From NCBI GenBank assembly GCA_014323675.1, contig JACONN010000002.1:2772001-2836000 (forward strand): a DNA stretch of 64,000 bases, in the 5' to 3' direction. The DNA comes from Hormoscilla sp. GM7CHS1pb (lineage in GTDB: Bacteria > Cyanobacteriota > Cyanobacteriia > Cyanobacteriales > Desertifilaceae). Shown here piece by piece: positions 1-8,836 of this stretch. Made by a program: the position numbers and the translations under genes. The stretch's first letter is position 1; each line of letters opens with the position of its first letter. Under the pieces are notes generated by a model. That model was not told the DNA's origin. It did not search any database and saw only the letters and a program-made list of their open reading frames with translations.

Positions 1-2
1 AG

Positions 3-125
3 CGCCAGTTAGCGCGAGGAATACCTGATTCTCAACTTAAATTTGCCCATATCAGCGAAGACCGGAATTTTCTGGAGGGGTTACTCGTAGAAAAGGAAGT
101 GAGGCTGCCAGGAGATATCAACTAA
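3..125 (+). CDS. C-terminal end of a truncated protein, unknown function
   Basis: An open frame enters from the left edge of the window and stops at TAA 123-125, giving about 40 residues that end in ...EKEVRLPGDIN. The composition looks like coding sequence, and the two other frames stop within the first 30 bases. No motif in so short a tail identifies the family. It lies upstream of, and in the same direction as, the JmjC-type gene, with about 236 bp of repeat-rich sequence between them. Confidence 0.4.
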   Translation, partial: RQLARGIPDSQLKFAHISEDRNFLEGLLVEKEVRLPGDIN

Positions 126-199
126 TGATATCATCTGTTAGATAGTTATTAACAGCTTACACTATTGTCAATAAACTGGAGGCAGAGTCTCAGAATATT

Positions 200-290
200 C
201 GTTCCCAGCCCGAGACTGAGAACGAGGGTAGAGGTTAAGCTTAATTTAAGATGCTATTAGTCGGTATAACACCGACTTTAGCTATTAGCA
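200..290. repeat. Two short interspersed palindromes upstream of the cupin gene
   Basis: At 200-232 there is a degenerate copy of the GTTCCCAG...GAGAACGAGG element, which also occurs near 21164, 36974 and 37658. At 259-277 a second palindrome has arms AGTCGGT and ACCGACT. A perfect 19-base version of the second lies at 28422-28440. These elements make the frame upstream of 362 look open, but it is probably not translated. Confidence 0.5.
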
Positions 291-361
291 GGGGGTTTGA
301 ACCACCTGCGGGTTGGCGGGCGATCGGGTTAATGTGGGCAAACGGGAGGAAGACATCTACA

Positions 362-1300
362 ATGAATAAAGTAACAAATCATATCTGTAGGGAAGAGATA
401 TCAGAACTCACGCCCGAAAGATTTGTGAGAGAATATCAAAAACCAGGGATGCCGGTAGTGATTAAAGGATTAATGGCGGACTGCGAAGACTGGAGTTTGG
501 ACTATCTTTGCCAAGAGTTGAGTTCGCAAGAGTTTCTGTCCCGGTGGTACGGAAACCCGAGGTACAAATTGGACAAACGCCAATGGCAAAACATTGGCAG
601 TGGGGTCCAGACCAAAAGTTTGCCTTTTACTACCTATGCAGAAATGTTGCGCAACCATACAGCCCACGAACAGGACATTTACCTAGCTAAATGTTCCCTA
701 AAAGATACGTCTTTGGAGGAAAAAGCATCTCGAATAAAGATAGGAGAGAAGTTGGGTTTAGAGAAACCCGCTAGCGACTTTAATATGTGGGCGGGACCGG
801 GAGGTCACGTGGAAGCTTTACATTACGATACTCTGGATGGAACATTAATGCAACTGCACGGTGCCAAAAAATTGGTGCTGTTCCCCAGTTCTCAGACGGC
901 TAATCTTTATCCCTTTCCAGTTTCCGTGCATTTGCGCCACGGCTTAAAGTTGCGTTCTTGGTTCAGTCAGGTGTACCCGGAAAAACCAGATATGCAAGTT
1001 TTTCCTAAATTAAGAGAAGCGCTACAATACAAGCAGGAAGTAATATTGCATCAAGGGGAAACCCTCTTTATTCCTGCCGGTTGGTGGCATGAAGTGACGG
1101 CTTTGGGAAATGAAATGGTCTGTTCTGTGAATCGCTTTTGGGGCGTATATCCTCGATCGAGGGCGCTATTTTCCTACAGTGCCTGGCGCACCTATTTAGG
1201 CATACTATTTGCTATGCCCTATATGCTAACACAGGGGGCGATCGCCCTCTTGAGTCGGGACAGGAAACAAAGGCTTGCCCAGCTTTGGCGGATGCTGTAA
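362..1300 (+). CDS. JmjC/cupin-like (Cupin_8) Fe(II)-2OG-type protein
   Basis: A 312-residue protein of the cupin-like/JmjC family, whose members are usually Fe(II)- and 2-oxoglutarate-dependent hydroxylases of proteins or small molecules. The metal motif is visible as H-x-D in ALHYDTLDG (about residue 157) and a distal His in IPAGWWHEV (about residue 240), which fits a double-stranded beta-helix. The last 45 residues contain a hydrophobic stretch (TYLGILFAMPYMLTQGAIALL) that could associate with a membrane. I chose ATG 362 because the frame upstream of it consists of an interspersed palindrome. The substrate cannot be told from the sequence. It appears monocistronic. Confidence 0.75.
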   Translation: MNKVTNHICREEISELTPERFVREYQKPGMPVVIKGLMADCEDWSLDYLCQELSSQEFLSRWYGNPRYKLDKRQWQNIGSGVQTKSLPFTTYAEMLRNHTAHEQDIYLAKCSLKDTSLEEKASRIKIGEKLGLEKPASDFNMWAGPGGHVEALHYDTLDGTLMQLHGAKKLVLFPSSQTANLYPFPVSVHLRHGLKLRSWFSQVYPEKPDMQVFPKLREALQYKQEVILHQGETLFIPAGWWHEVTALGNEMVCSVNRFWGVYPRSRALFSYSAWRTYLGILFAMPYMLTQGAIALLSRDRKQRLAQLWRML

Positions 1301-1315
1301 TGTCAACTTAGGTCA

Positions 1316-1349
1316 GAAACCGGGTTTGGAGTCCAAACCCAGTTTCTGA
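1316..1349. repeat. AGAAACC-type interspersed inverted repeat, terminator-like
   Basis: An inverted repeat with arms of about 15 bases (AGAAACCGGGTTTGG and its near complement) lies just after the cupin gene. Related AGAAACC(C/A/T)GGTTTCT copies occur at 20969, 22223-22256, 57396-57428 and 57866-57882. At several of these sites it sits behind a stop codon and could act as a terminator. Confidence 0.6.
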
Positions 1350-1370
1350 GATCCCACAGGAGAATAAATC

Positions 1371-2018
1371 ATGACGATGACTGCGGTACAAGAACCACCA
1401 CCACAAACCACTCAGCGAGTAATCTTAGAGAATGTCAGTTGGGAGACTTACAAGCAACTATTGGCAGAAATGGGCGATCGGCGCACCTCGCGGATAGCCT
1501 ATAATCAAGGAGTGCTGGAAATCATTATGCCATCAGACCGCCACGAAACTTATAAGCAACTACTAGAACGAATGGTGAATACTCTGACAGAAGAACTGAA
1601 TCTCAGGGTAAAGGGGTTTGCTTCGACAACATTGAATCGAGAAGATCTCCGGAAAGGTGCCGAACCTGACTCCTGCTATTACATCCAAAATGTCGATCGC
1701 ATTAGGGGTCGCACTGTAGACCTGGCGATCAACCCACCGCCGGACTTGGTAATTGAAGTCGATATAACCAGTTATTCCCGGCGCCGATTTGAAATTTACA
1801 AGCAGCTAGGGGTGCCGGAAATTTGGCGCTATCTGGGACAAACTGTCAGAATTAACCAATTGCAAGAAGGGGAATATGTCGAACTTGACTATAGTCCCAC
1901 ATTTCCCTTTGTTTCTGCGGCGACGCTCAATCAATTTCTCCAAAGGGCAGAAACCACTGATGATACTACTATGATTCGGGCCTGGCGTCAATGGGTAGGA
2001 GAGCCACGGGAAAGCTAG
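1371..2018 (+). CDS. Uma2 family (DUF820) PD-(D/E)XK nuclease-like protein
   Basis: A 215-residue protein of the Uma2/DUF820 family, which is greatly expanded in cyanobacteria and has a restriction-endonuclease-like fold. The core motif is the PDLVIEVDITS strand at about residues 124-134, with the acidic residues expected of a PD-(D/E)XK active site, preceded by the family's GAEPDSCYYI region at about residues 99-108. No partner toxin, methylase or transposase gene is attached. The biological role of the family is still unclear. The gene stands alone between two repeat elements. Confidence 0.85.
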   Translation: MTMTAVQEPPPQTTQRVILENVSWETYKQLLAEMGDRRTSRIAYNQGVLEIIMPSDRHETYKQLLERMVNTLTEELNLRVKGFASTTLNREDLRKGAEPDSCYYIQNVDRIRGRTVDLAINPPPDLVIEVDITSYSRRRFEIYKQLGVPEIWRYLGQTVRINQLQEGEYVELDYSPTFPFVSAATLNQFLQRAETTDDTTMIRAWRQWVGEPRES

Positions 2019-2055
2019 TCCACTTGTCAGATCCAGATAATTGTCCTTAATACCA

Positions 2056-2155
2056 TAGGTTGGGTCGATGCGCGATTTTTCGCGCAGCGTGGGGTAGTGC
2101 GAGTAGCGCGACCGCCCGACTGTGGCATCGAATATCGCAAGCGTTACCCAACCTA
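2056..2155. repeat. 100-bp palindromic element with GTAGTGCGAGTAGCG core (copy A)
   Basis: The element is bounded by TAGGTTGGGT (2056-2065) and its complement ACCCAACCTA (2146-2155). Inside is a second inverted pair, TCGATGC/GCATCGA, and in the centre the core GTAGTGCGAGTAGCG at about 2094-2108. The same core and the same TCGATGC/GCATCGA arms occur in copy B at 25339-25409. The core recurs in copy C (59952-59987) and, altered, at the right end of the window. Confidence 0.7.
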
Positions 2156-2232
2156 CAGTGCTTCATTTCCTTCAAATTTATGCTATGATGAAAATCATCA
2201 CCAGCAAACATTAGATAAATTTAAGGATCCTG

Positions 2233-2544
2233 ATGAACCAAGAAGAACAGAACCCATTGAGGAGTAAACTAGAGAAAGAATTGCAAGAGTCGCAATGGTT
2301 ACAGAAGTTCAAGCAACTGAGTGAAGGACTCAGGCAAATTAAAGCAGAAATTCCACTCACCCAACTCTGCACGCTAGAATGGATGACGGATACCGAAAGC
2401 CTGATAATTCACTGTCCTAACCCAGAAGTGAGGGCCGGGTTGTCTCAGCAAATATCCCAGATCGCCCAAATCAATATTGGGCCCAACCTCTTCATCCTCA
2501 AATACCCAAACTACCAAGACATTATCATCCATCCTAATTGTTGA
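2233..2544 (+). CDS. Small conserved-looking hypothetical protein
   Basis: A 103-residue protein that I do not recognise. The N-terminal 45 residues are rich in K, E and Q and look helical. The C-terminal half looks like a small alpha/beta domain (ESLIIHCPNPEVRAGLSQQ followed by FILKYPNYQDIIIH). That arrangement vaguely recalls DUF721/DciA-type nucleic-acid-binding domains, but I would not assign it. The gene has an ATG after AAGGATCCTG and is followed by a short duplicated tract (TTGAAAATTGGGAA, two copies, around 2542-2570). Confidence 0.5.
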   Translation: MNQEEQNPLRSKLEKELQESQWLQKFKQLSEGLRQIKAEIPLTQLCTLEWMTDTESLIIHCPNPEVRAGLSQQISQIAQINIGPNLFILKYPNYQDIIIHPNC

Positions 2545-2703
2545 AAATTGGGAATTGAAAATTGGGAATTGTGCGAGCAATTAATCCAGTACTTCGGAGC
2601 GCAAATTCTCAATTAGCAGGAAATATTAGCAATAAGCAATTAGTCAGAGCTGATGTTACAATATGTAGATTTGTAGAGAAGTTGTGTAGATAGGTTATTT
2701 ATT

Positions 2704-3950
2704 ATGGCATCGATCGCCCGCAAGAACCTATTGGAAGACATTCCCCGCTTCCTCGTAGCCCAGGCAGGGATTATGTTTGCCGTCAGCCTGGTGACGATTC
2801 AGACCGGCATACTCAAGGGGTTTACTCGCTCGACGGTGCAGTTGATCGAAAATTCCCCAGCTGACATCTGGGTAGCATCCCAGGAAATGTTGCATTTAGA
2901 ATTGACAAAGCCCCTGCTGTTGGAGTACGCTTTACTGGCTAAACAGGTGGAAGGGGTCGATCGGGCGGAACCCTTGATGAGAGGAATAGCTCAGTGGAAT
3001 GTTCCCGGGGCGGAACTGACTCCTGTGAAGGTATTCGGTTTCGACCCAGAGGGGCAATTATTTTTACCTGGCAAGGTCAACCCCAGCAGCTTGCCGGCCA
3101 TAAAGGAACCTTACACCGCGATCGTCGATGCTAGCAATTTAGATTCCCTCCATGTCCTAGGTGTGGGCGATCGGGCAGAAATTGGCTCTTTGCCAGTGCG
3201 GTTGGTAGGCTTAACAAAAGAAACTCAGTCGATCGTATCGAGTCCCTTCGTGTTTACCTCCTTGAAAACCGCCAACTCCTATATCAATGCTGGCGTCACT
3301 TCTAAGCTGAACTGCAAGTTGCTACCCGAGGACGATATCAAATGCGTCACTGTTTACGAACAGGAAGAAACTAGCGAAACATCAGAAATTTCTCCTCCCA
3401 AACCCTTAAACTTAACAGACCAGATCGTCTACGTGTTAATTCGGGCCAAACCGGGGAGGATCTACAGGCACTCAAGGGGCGGTTAGAAGCGGCTTTGCCA
3501 GATAGCCGGGCTTATACTCGTGCGGAAATGGCTAACCAGACCCGCGACTACTGGCAGCAGCGCAGCGGCATTGGATTTATTCTCGGTTTGGGTGCGGCAG
3601 TGGGTGTGATTGTGGGTATGGTAGTTGTCAGTCAGATCCTTTACTCTTCTGTATCCGATCATCTCAAAGAGTTTGGAACGCTCAAAGCAATGGGGGCGTC
3701 TGACTGGGTAATTTACAGTGTCATTATCGAGCAAGCCCTGTGGATGGCAGTTCTAGGATATGTTCCTAGCATACTACTTTGCTTGGGGTTGGCATCTTGG
3801 GCCTTGGCAACTCAGGGAATTATGATTTTGATCACGCCCCTATCTGCCGCCGGAGTTTTGGGAATTACCCTGCTGATGTGTGTCGGTTCAGCTTTCTTCG
3901 CCATTCAAAAAGTGACTCGCGTCGATCCGGCGATCGTCTTCAAAGCCTAA
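2704..3950 (+). CDS. devC: DevC-like FtsX-type ABC exporter permease (frameshifted)
   Basis: Permease of the DevC/MacB type. The N-terminal membrane segment is at residues 18-38, followed by a large MacB-type periplasmic domain. The C-terminal half carries three membrane helices and the FtsX signature region (SSVSDHLKEFGTLKAMGASDW). The frame breaks near 3450, where CCGGGGAGGATC reads correctly only if one more G is present. The repaired sequence (PGEDLQALKGRLEAALP, then DSRAYTRAEM) runs on smoothly to 415 residues. A lost G is most likely a sequence error. The matching ATPase follows 47 bp downstream. No DevB-type membrane-fusion gene adjoins it. Confidence 0.85.
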
Positions 3951-3997
3951 AACTCGATCGCAATTAGCCATTCGCAATTATTTACTTTATCAGACTT

Positions 3998-4765
3998 ATG
4001 AGTAATTCTCAAATTGCTGGGTTTTCGCAAATCCATATGGGGGGTGCACGCTACGCTACTACTATCGATCGAGAGCGCAGTAACGCATCGGCTATCTCTG
4101 CTGTCGGGATAGAGATGGTTTTCGGTTCGGGTGCTGCGCGCTTTCAGGCCCTTCAGGGCATCGATCTGCAGATCCAATCGGGCAGTATCCAACTGTTGAT
4201 GGGGCCATCGGGTTCGGGTAAAACTACTTTACTCTCAATTTTAGCTGGGCTGCTGACGCCCACGGCTGGCAGAATCTATCTATTAGGAGAAGAGATTACC
4301 CAATTGTCCCGCACTCAGTTGTCCCGCTTCCGCCTGAAAAACATTGGCTTTATTTTTCAGGGGTTTAACCTGTTTCCGGCCCTGACTGCGGGTGAAAATA
4401 TTGAACTTGCTCTCCATCTTAAAGGCATTCGCGGCAGAACCGCCAGATATCAAGCACGAGAGTTGTTGGCAGCGGTGGGGTTAGGAGATAAAGTTAAGTC
4501 CCGCCCTCGCGATCTCTCTGGGGGACAAAAACAACGGGTCGCGATCGCCCGCGCCTTAGCTGGCAATCCCCAGTTAATCATGGCCGATGAACCTACTGCT
4601 GCTTTAGACTCTCAGAGTGGACATAATGTGATTCAATTACTGCGTCAGTTGGCTAAGGAACAAGGCTGCACTGTCTTGATGGTAACTCATGACCCCAGGA
4701 TTATCGATGTGGCCGATCGGGTTGCTTACCTGGAAGATGGTATCCTCAAACCAGAAGGTTCGTAA
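3998..4765 (+). CDS. devA: DevA-like ABC exporter ATPase
   Basis: A 255-residue ATP-binding subunit of the LolD/MacB/DevA group, which drives export through the DevC-type permease just upstream. Walker A is GPSGSGKTT (about residues 69-77), the signature is LSGGQKQR, and Walker B is LIMADEPTAALD. About 35 residues precede the first conserved strand (IEMVFGSG). An internal start is possible, because the leader contains repeat-like DNA at 4036-4075. Substrates of such pairs in cyanobacteria include glycolipids, but nothing here fixes the cargo. Confidence 0.85.
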   Translation: MSNSQIAGFSQIHMGGARYATTIDRERSNASAISAVGIEMVFGSGAARFQALQGIDLQIQSGSIQLLMGPSGSGKTTLLSILAGLLTPTAGRIYLLGEEITQLSRTQLSRFRLKNIGFIFQGFNLFPALTAGENIELALHLKGIRGRTARYQARELLAAVGLGDKVKSRPRDLSGGQKQRVAIARALAGNPQLIMADEPTAALDSQSGHNVIQLLRQLAKEQGCTVLMVTHDPRIIDVADRVAYLEDGILKPEGS

Positions 4766-4825
4766 ATATATCTTGTACCTTTCTCAATTCGAGGCAGAGT
4801 TTCAATTTTTCCCCGGCGCCTTCGT

Positions 4826-4860
4826 GCCGGGGAAGCACTTTAGTGCTTACTACAAACCGC
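4826..4860. repeat. AAGCACT-AAAGTGCTT-ACTACAAAC interspersed repeat
   Basis: A short palindrome (AAGCACTTTAGTGCTT) followed by ACTACAAAC. Relatives occur three times in tandem at about 26747-26826, on the other strand at about 31230-31255, and at about 52657-52682. It lies between the convergent devA gene and the oxygenase gene. Confidence 0.55.
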
Positions 4861-4889
4861 TTACAATTTATTGAGATGCTCCAATGTCT

Positions 4890-6190
4890 TCACAAATGTC
4901 TGTCTGCCAGAATTTCCAAAGCCCGGTCCGAGCATCCCATTAACCACAAGTCTGACATCCCAGTTTTGTCCCCCAATAAAATTCGCCGTCGGCACCGAAA
5001 GCTTTCCTCCTCTAAATATGCTCCCAACAAAATTCGTTGTAGAGAAGGATTCCAAATACCCGTTCGCCCGTGAAGGACTCGCCAGTTGTCAACCACCAAT
5101 ACCTGTCCTGGAGCTAGCAAAAATTCCGTATTATATTTAGGATCTTGCAACAGTTCCGAAAATCGCCGATAGGCTGCCAACAAGTCTTCAATCTTATCGT
5201 AGGATACTTCTAGCGGGATCCGCGTGTTATGATTGTACCGAATTTGATACACATCCCCATTTTCATCCAAATTAATCAGATGGTTGCGCCGATAAGCGTC
5301 CCATTCGTACTTCCGCGCACTGGACTCATTCTCTGATAGTTTCTCCTCCACCGAAAGCCGCTTGCGACCTGCTGGTATATATTCCGTGGTTAGCAATTCA
5401 AAAAAACAGGGATTTTCTGTTTTGATAACCTCTGCCAGTTTGAAACCGTCAACGACGGTGGAATATGCTTGGCGATCGTTATCCGGATTTTCGTAGAGGA
5501 TACATTCCAGAAATTGCAGCCCGGTGGAATGTCATAGGCGGTAACATCCGTATGATTTCTTAAAGTTCCCACTTGATAGGAATGTTGGATAGCCTGAGCT
5601 TTTGCGTTGCTTCTATCCATCGTAAACACATTGGTGGGATGGTATCGTTGCCGCAGCGGTCCTACCCGTTCCACCAGTGCCCGAAAGCTCTCTTCATTCT
5701 TCGGGGCGTTGTCAATGACTGCCACCCCCAGTTCGACCATCTTATTGAGGAAGAGCAATAACACCCCATCGTCTTTCATCACCTCATGGTAATCCAAATA
5801 AGGCACTGACACTGACGAGTCCCACAGTTGAGGTTTGCGGCGTTGCTTCAGGGCCGGGTCGTTTTGGCAGTGAACCCGCAGCCACGAGGCATCAAAGACA
5901 CTTTGATGACCTGCTTGGTCGCCACCCCAAATAATATCTAAATTGCCTTCGCGATCGAGCTTAACCTCTTCGGGAGTTGGGTTCAAAGGCATTTTGAGCA
6001 AATCGTGCCCGCTGTTGATGCTCAAAGTATCTAGATGAAAGAATTTAGGAGACCGACAGCTATCTAAAAGCCAAAGGTTATGGTAAAAACTTTCGTGACC
6101 GTCTTTCCAAACGATCTGTACCCCGTTGTTAGTTGTTGCCACCGATTCGATGCGAAAAGCAGGTTTAAGTTGCTGCAATGCTGCTGTCAT
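4890..6190 (-). CDS. Gamma-butyrobetaine hydroxylase-like 2OG oxygenase, copy 1 (frameshifted)
   Basis: TauD/GBBH-type Fe(II)/2-oxoglutarate dioxygenase, about 433 residues when repaired. The N-terminal domain (VWKDGHESFYHNLWL...) matches the DUF971-like domain of gamma-butyrobetaine hydroxylase, though only part of its Cys set is seen. The catalytic domain has H-x-D in LRNHTDVTAYD, then a distal His and Arg in DNWRVLHGRTG...LQRILLGAY. The frame breaks near 5520: CCACCGGGCTGCAA needs one more G to read P-P-G-L-Q-F-L as in the paralogue at 7486-8806. It is the last gene of the minus-strand run. Substrates of this family are trimethylammonium or other amino-acid-derived acids. Confidence 0.85.
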
Positions 6191-6260
6191 GTTACACCTC
6201 CAAGATTTTTTAAATATAGCGAACTGACTAAAGAGCTAAATTTTTGGCAGCCATTTTAAT

Positions 6261-7202
6261 TCAGTCTTTAAGCAGTCTATTGTATCCAAAACGGTCTTTC
6301 CCACGTATTAAAACGACTTTCCAATCATCAAGACTAATGTTCTTAATGTTGTATAAAGTTTCTCGATGACCTTTCTCAAGAACTTCTTGAGTATATATGC
6401 GAGTGTCTGTTCTTACGAAACGACCGCTTATTGCCCATCTCGAATCTTCTGTTGTATTATCAACAGAACCATGAATAACTCTCTCGCAAAACAGAAAGAA
6501 TTGCCCAGCTTTCATTTCGATTGACTTTTTCTCTGCACTATCAACTGGATAATCTAGCTCTGCAAAAAAACTATTACCATATAAGCGAAAGTTTTCGGCT
6601 TCATAAATTGACTTTTCTCCTAGTTTAAGGGGATACATCTCCTTATGAGTTCCAGGTATCAGAGTCATACACCCATTCTTCTCATTAGCTTCTGTCAATG
6701 CAACCCAGCAAGTTATTTGATAAAGTTCATCCGTACGGGGTGGATTGACAACAGATTCTCTCATATCCTGATAAAGCCAAGTGCTGTTTTGATGCAATTG
6801 AGTACCCTTACTATGAGGACTCACATTAAAAAAAGCAGATCGCCATAAAATTAGATCGGGACCTAATAGTTGGGCACAACGTTCCGTGATTTCAGGCAGT
6901 TTAAATAAGTCCCTGATTTTTGAGTTATCCAAATGGCGATTGATGAAAGTGTTATATCTGTTGAGTCCGGTTTTTTTATACTCCTCCGTTATTTTATTGC
7001 GTGCATTTTTCGCTACTGGCAATAGACCTTCAGTAATATTTTTTTCTTCCTCAAATTGATAATTGTTAGCTAGGAAAGATTCAGTGTTAAGTACTGAGTT
7101 TAGTAAATCATGTCGTAAGTTTTCCGCTTGCTCTGGGGACATTAAATCAAAAGGACCAAGATATCCATTCTCGTAGAAAAACTTAATGTCTTGTTCGCTC
7201 AA
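6261..7202 (-). CDS. SyrB2-type chlorinating-enzyme family protein (PhyH superfamily) with HQN motif
   Basis: Non-heme Fe(II)/2OG enzyme. It resembles the halogenase SyrB2 along most of its length, judged from memory of that sequence: NGYLGPFD near the N-terminus, LGPDLILWRSAFF, WVALTEANEKNGCMTLIPGT, MKAGQFFLF and a final ISLDDWK...YNRLL. The metal motif is H137-Q138-N139 with distal H244 and an Arg at 261 for 2OG. Hydroxylases have Asp or Glu, and known halogenases Ala or Gly, where this protein has Asn (codon AAC, + strand about 6796). The start shown is TTG at 7202. Coding-like sequence continues upstream (next entry). It lies between the two GBBH-like genes, so a shared small-molecule pathway is likely. 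Halogenation is possible but unproven. Confidence 0.8.
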   Translation of the reverse strand: MSEQDIKFFYENGYLGPFDLMSPEQAENLRHDLLNSVLNTESFLANNYQFEEEKNITEGLLPVAKNARNKITEEYKKTGLNRYNTFINRHLDNSKIRDLFKLPEITERCAQLLGPDLILWRSAFFNVSPHSKGTQLHQNSTWLYQDMRESVVNPPRTDELYQITCWVALTEANEKNGCMTLIPGTHKEMYPLKLGEKSIYEAENFRLYGNSFFAELDYPVDSAEKKSIEMKAGQFFLFCERVIHGSVDNTTEDSRWAISGRFVRTDTRIYTQEVLEKGHRETLYNIKNISLDDWKVVLIRGKDRFGYNRLLKD

Positions 7203-7446
7203 TTGAAACTCTGGGCGAACAGATTCTCTGGGACGGTAATCTTTAGGTTCTTTGAACTGACAGTAATAATCAAAAAAATACCTTTCTCCCTCCCGAACTA
7301 AATGCTGTCCAGAACATCTTATTGTTCCATCCAGTTGGTAAGTTATCTCTTAAGCCCTCTGGAAGAAAGGCATGAAGAAACTTGAGCTTTGTCAATGTGT
7401 AAAGAAATGCTAGTCTCAGAGAAAATGTCAAGTTGAATTTATTCAC
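7203..7446 (-). other. Probable frameshifted N-terminal extension of the halogenase-like gene
   Basis: Upstream of the TTG at 7202 the same frame stays open for about 45 codons (ending ...KDYRPRESVRPEFQ) with good coding character but no ATG. A second frame, offset by one base, then carries LKFLHAFLPEGLRDNLP back to a GTG at 7446. A one-base indel near 7325-7345 would join them, giving a protein about 80 residues longer. This would leave almost no gap to the gene upstream, as in the rest of the run. SyrB2 itself has no such extension. Confidence 0.45.
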
Positions 7447-7485
7447 TTTTTACAAATCAGATAGGATTACTATAGAAGTCGTTTT

Positions 7486-8806
7486 TTAGCTCGTGGTGCG
7501 GTCTGCCAGAATTTCTAAAGCGCGATCCGAACATCCCATTAACCACATATCCGGCATCCCACTTTTTTTCCCGAGCAACAGTCGCCGTCGGCTGCGGAAT
7601 GTTTCCGGCTTCATATACGCTCCCAGTAAAACTCGTCGCAGCCCGGGATTCCTAATGGCTGTCCGCCCGTGAAGTAACCGCCAGTTATCGTTAACTAATA
7701 CCTGTCCGGGAGCTATAAGAAATTCGGCGTTATATTCTGGGGACTCAGCTAGGGCAGTAAATGCTTGGTAGGCTGCGTACAAGTCTTGAATTTTGTCCGG
7801 GGAAACATCGAGCGGCACCCGGTCTTTTTCATTGTGACGAATCTGGTAAATTTCGCCATTTTCATCCAAATTAATGACGTGCTGGCGATAATAGGTTTCC
7901 CATTGGTATTTCTTAGTGCCCTTTTCCTTGTCAGATACTTTTTCCTCTACACCCAGCCGTCTGCGACCTGTTGGTATATACTCTTGGGTGAGTAGCTCGA
8001 AATATTTTGGCTGCTGAGTCCTCAGAACTTCAGCAATTTTGAAACCATCTACCAGAGTGGAATATCCTTGTCTGTCATTGTCAGGATTTTCGTATTCAAT
8101 ACATCCGAGAAATTGAAGTCTGGGAGGAACGTTGTAGGAGACGTGATCGGTATGATTGGGCAACTGTTTCAGGTACTTATAGGCGTGGTGAATCTTCCCC
8201 GCAAGTTGGTCGGCTGTATCTAAAGTATAGATGTCGGTAGGATGATATCGTTGCTGAATCGGTCCGACGCGCTCTACTAATGCCTGAAATGCTTCTCTCG
8301 TTTTGGGAAAACTGTCAATAATTACCATTCCCACATCCAGCATTTTATCCAACCAATGCAGTAGCGTTTCATCGTCCCTCATCACTTCCTGGTAATCGAA
8401 GTATGGGATGGACAGCGATGAGTCCCACAGTTGGGGTTTTCGTCGCTGTTTGAGAGCGGGCTCTTTTTGACAGTGAACTCGCAGCCAAGATGGATCGTAG
8501 ACGCTATGATGTCCGGGTTCTTCACCGCCCCAAATGATATCTAAATTTCCTTCGTGGTCTATTTTGACCGTTTCAGTTATCGGATTTAGTGGCATTTTCA
8601 GGGGGTCGTGTCCTTCTCCTTCTCCACTGTTGAGGCTTAATGTGTCTGGTTGAAAACATTTGGGAGAGTGGCAAGTGTCGCGCAGCCAGAGGTTGTGATA
8701 AAAGCTTTCGTGACCATCTTTCCAAGTAATTTGCACCCCGTTATCGACGGTGGTAACCGATTCGATGCGAAAAAGCAGATTTGAGTTGCTGAACTAATGT
8801 GACCAT
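7486..8806 (-). CDS. Gamma-butyrobetaine hydroxylase-like 2OG oxygenase, copy 2 (frameshifted near the start)
   Basis: Paralogue of the 4890-6190 enzyme. From the first internal ATG (8736) it reads 416 residues with the N-terminal domain (TCHSPKC at 21-27), iron ligands H195 and D197 (PNHTDH) and H356, and 2OG-binding Arg around 367. The true start is probably ATG 8806: the first 12 codons (VTLVQQLKSAF) match the paralogue, but a run of five A (8770-8774) has one base more than the equivalent run in copy 1 (gcgaaaagc, about 6162). Removing it gives 439 residues. Two divergent copies around one halogenase-type enzyme suggest sequential or alternative hydroxylations of the same scaffold. Confidence 0.85.
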
Positions 8807-8836
8807 ATTACTCCTTTTATCGATCAATAGAGCAGT

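Noticed and set aside
251..361. N-terminal extension of the cupin gene
   Set aside because: The added residues are encoded by an interspersed palindrome found elsewhere in the window, and ATG 362 begins the conserved sequence.
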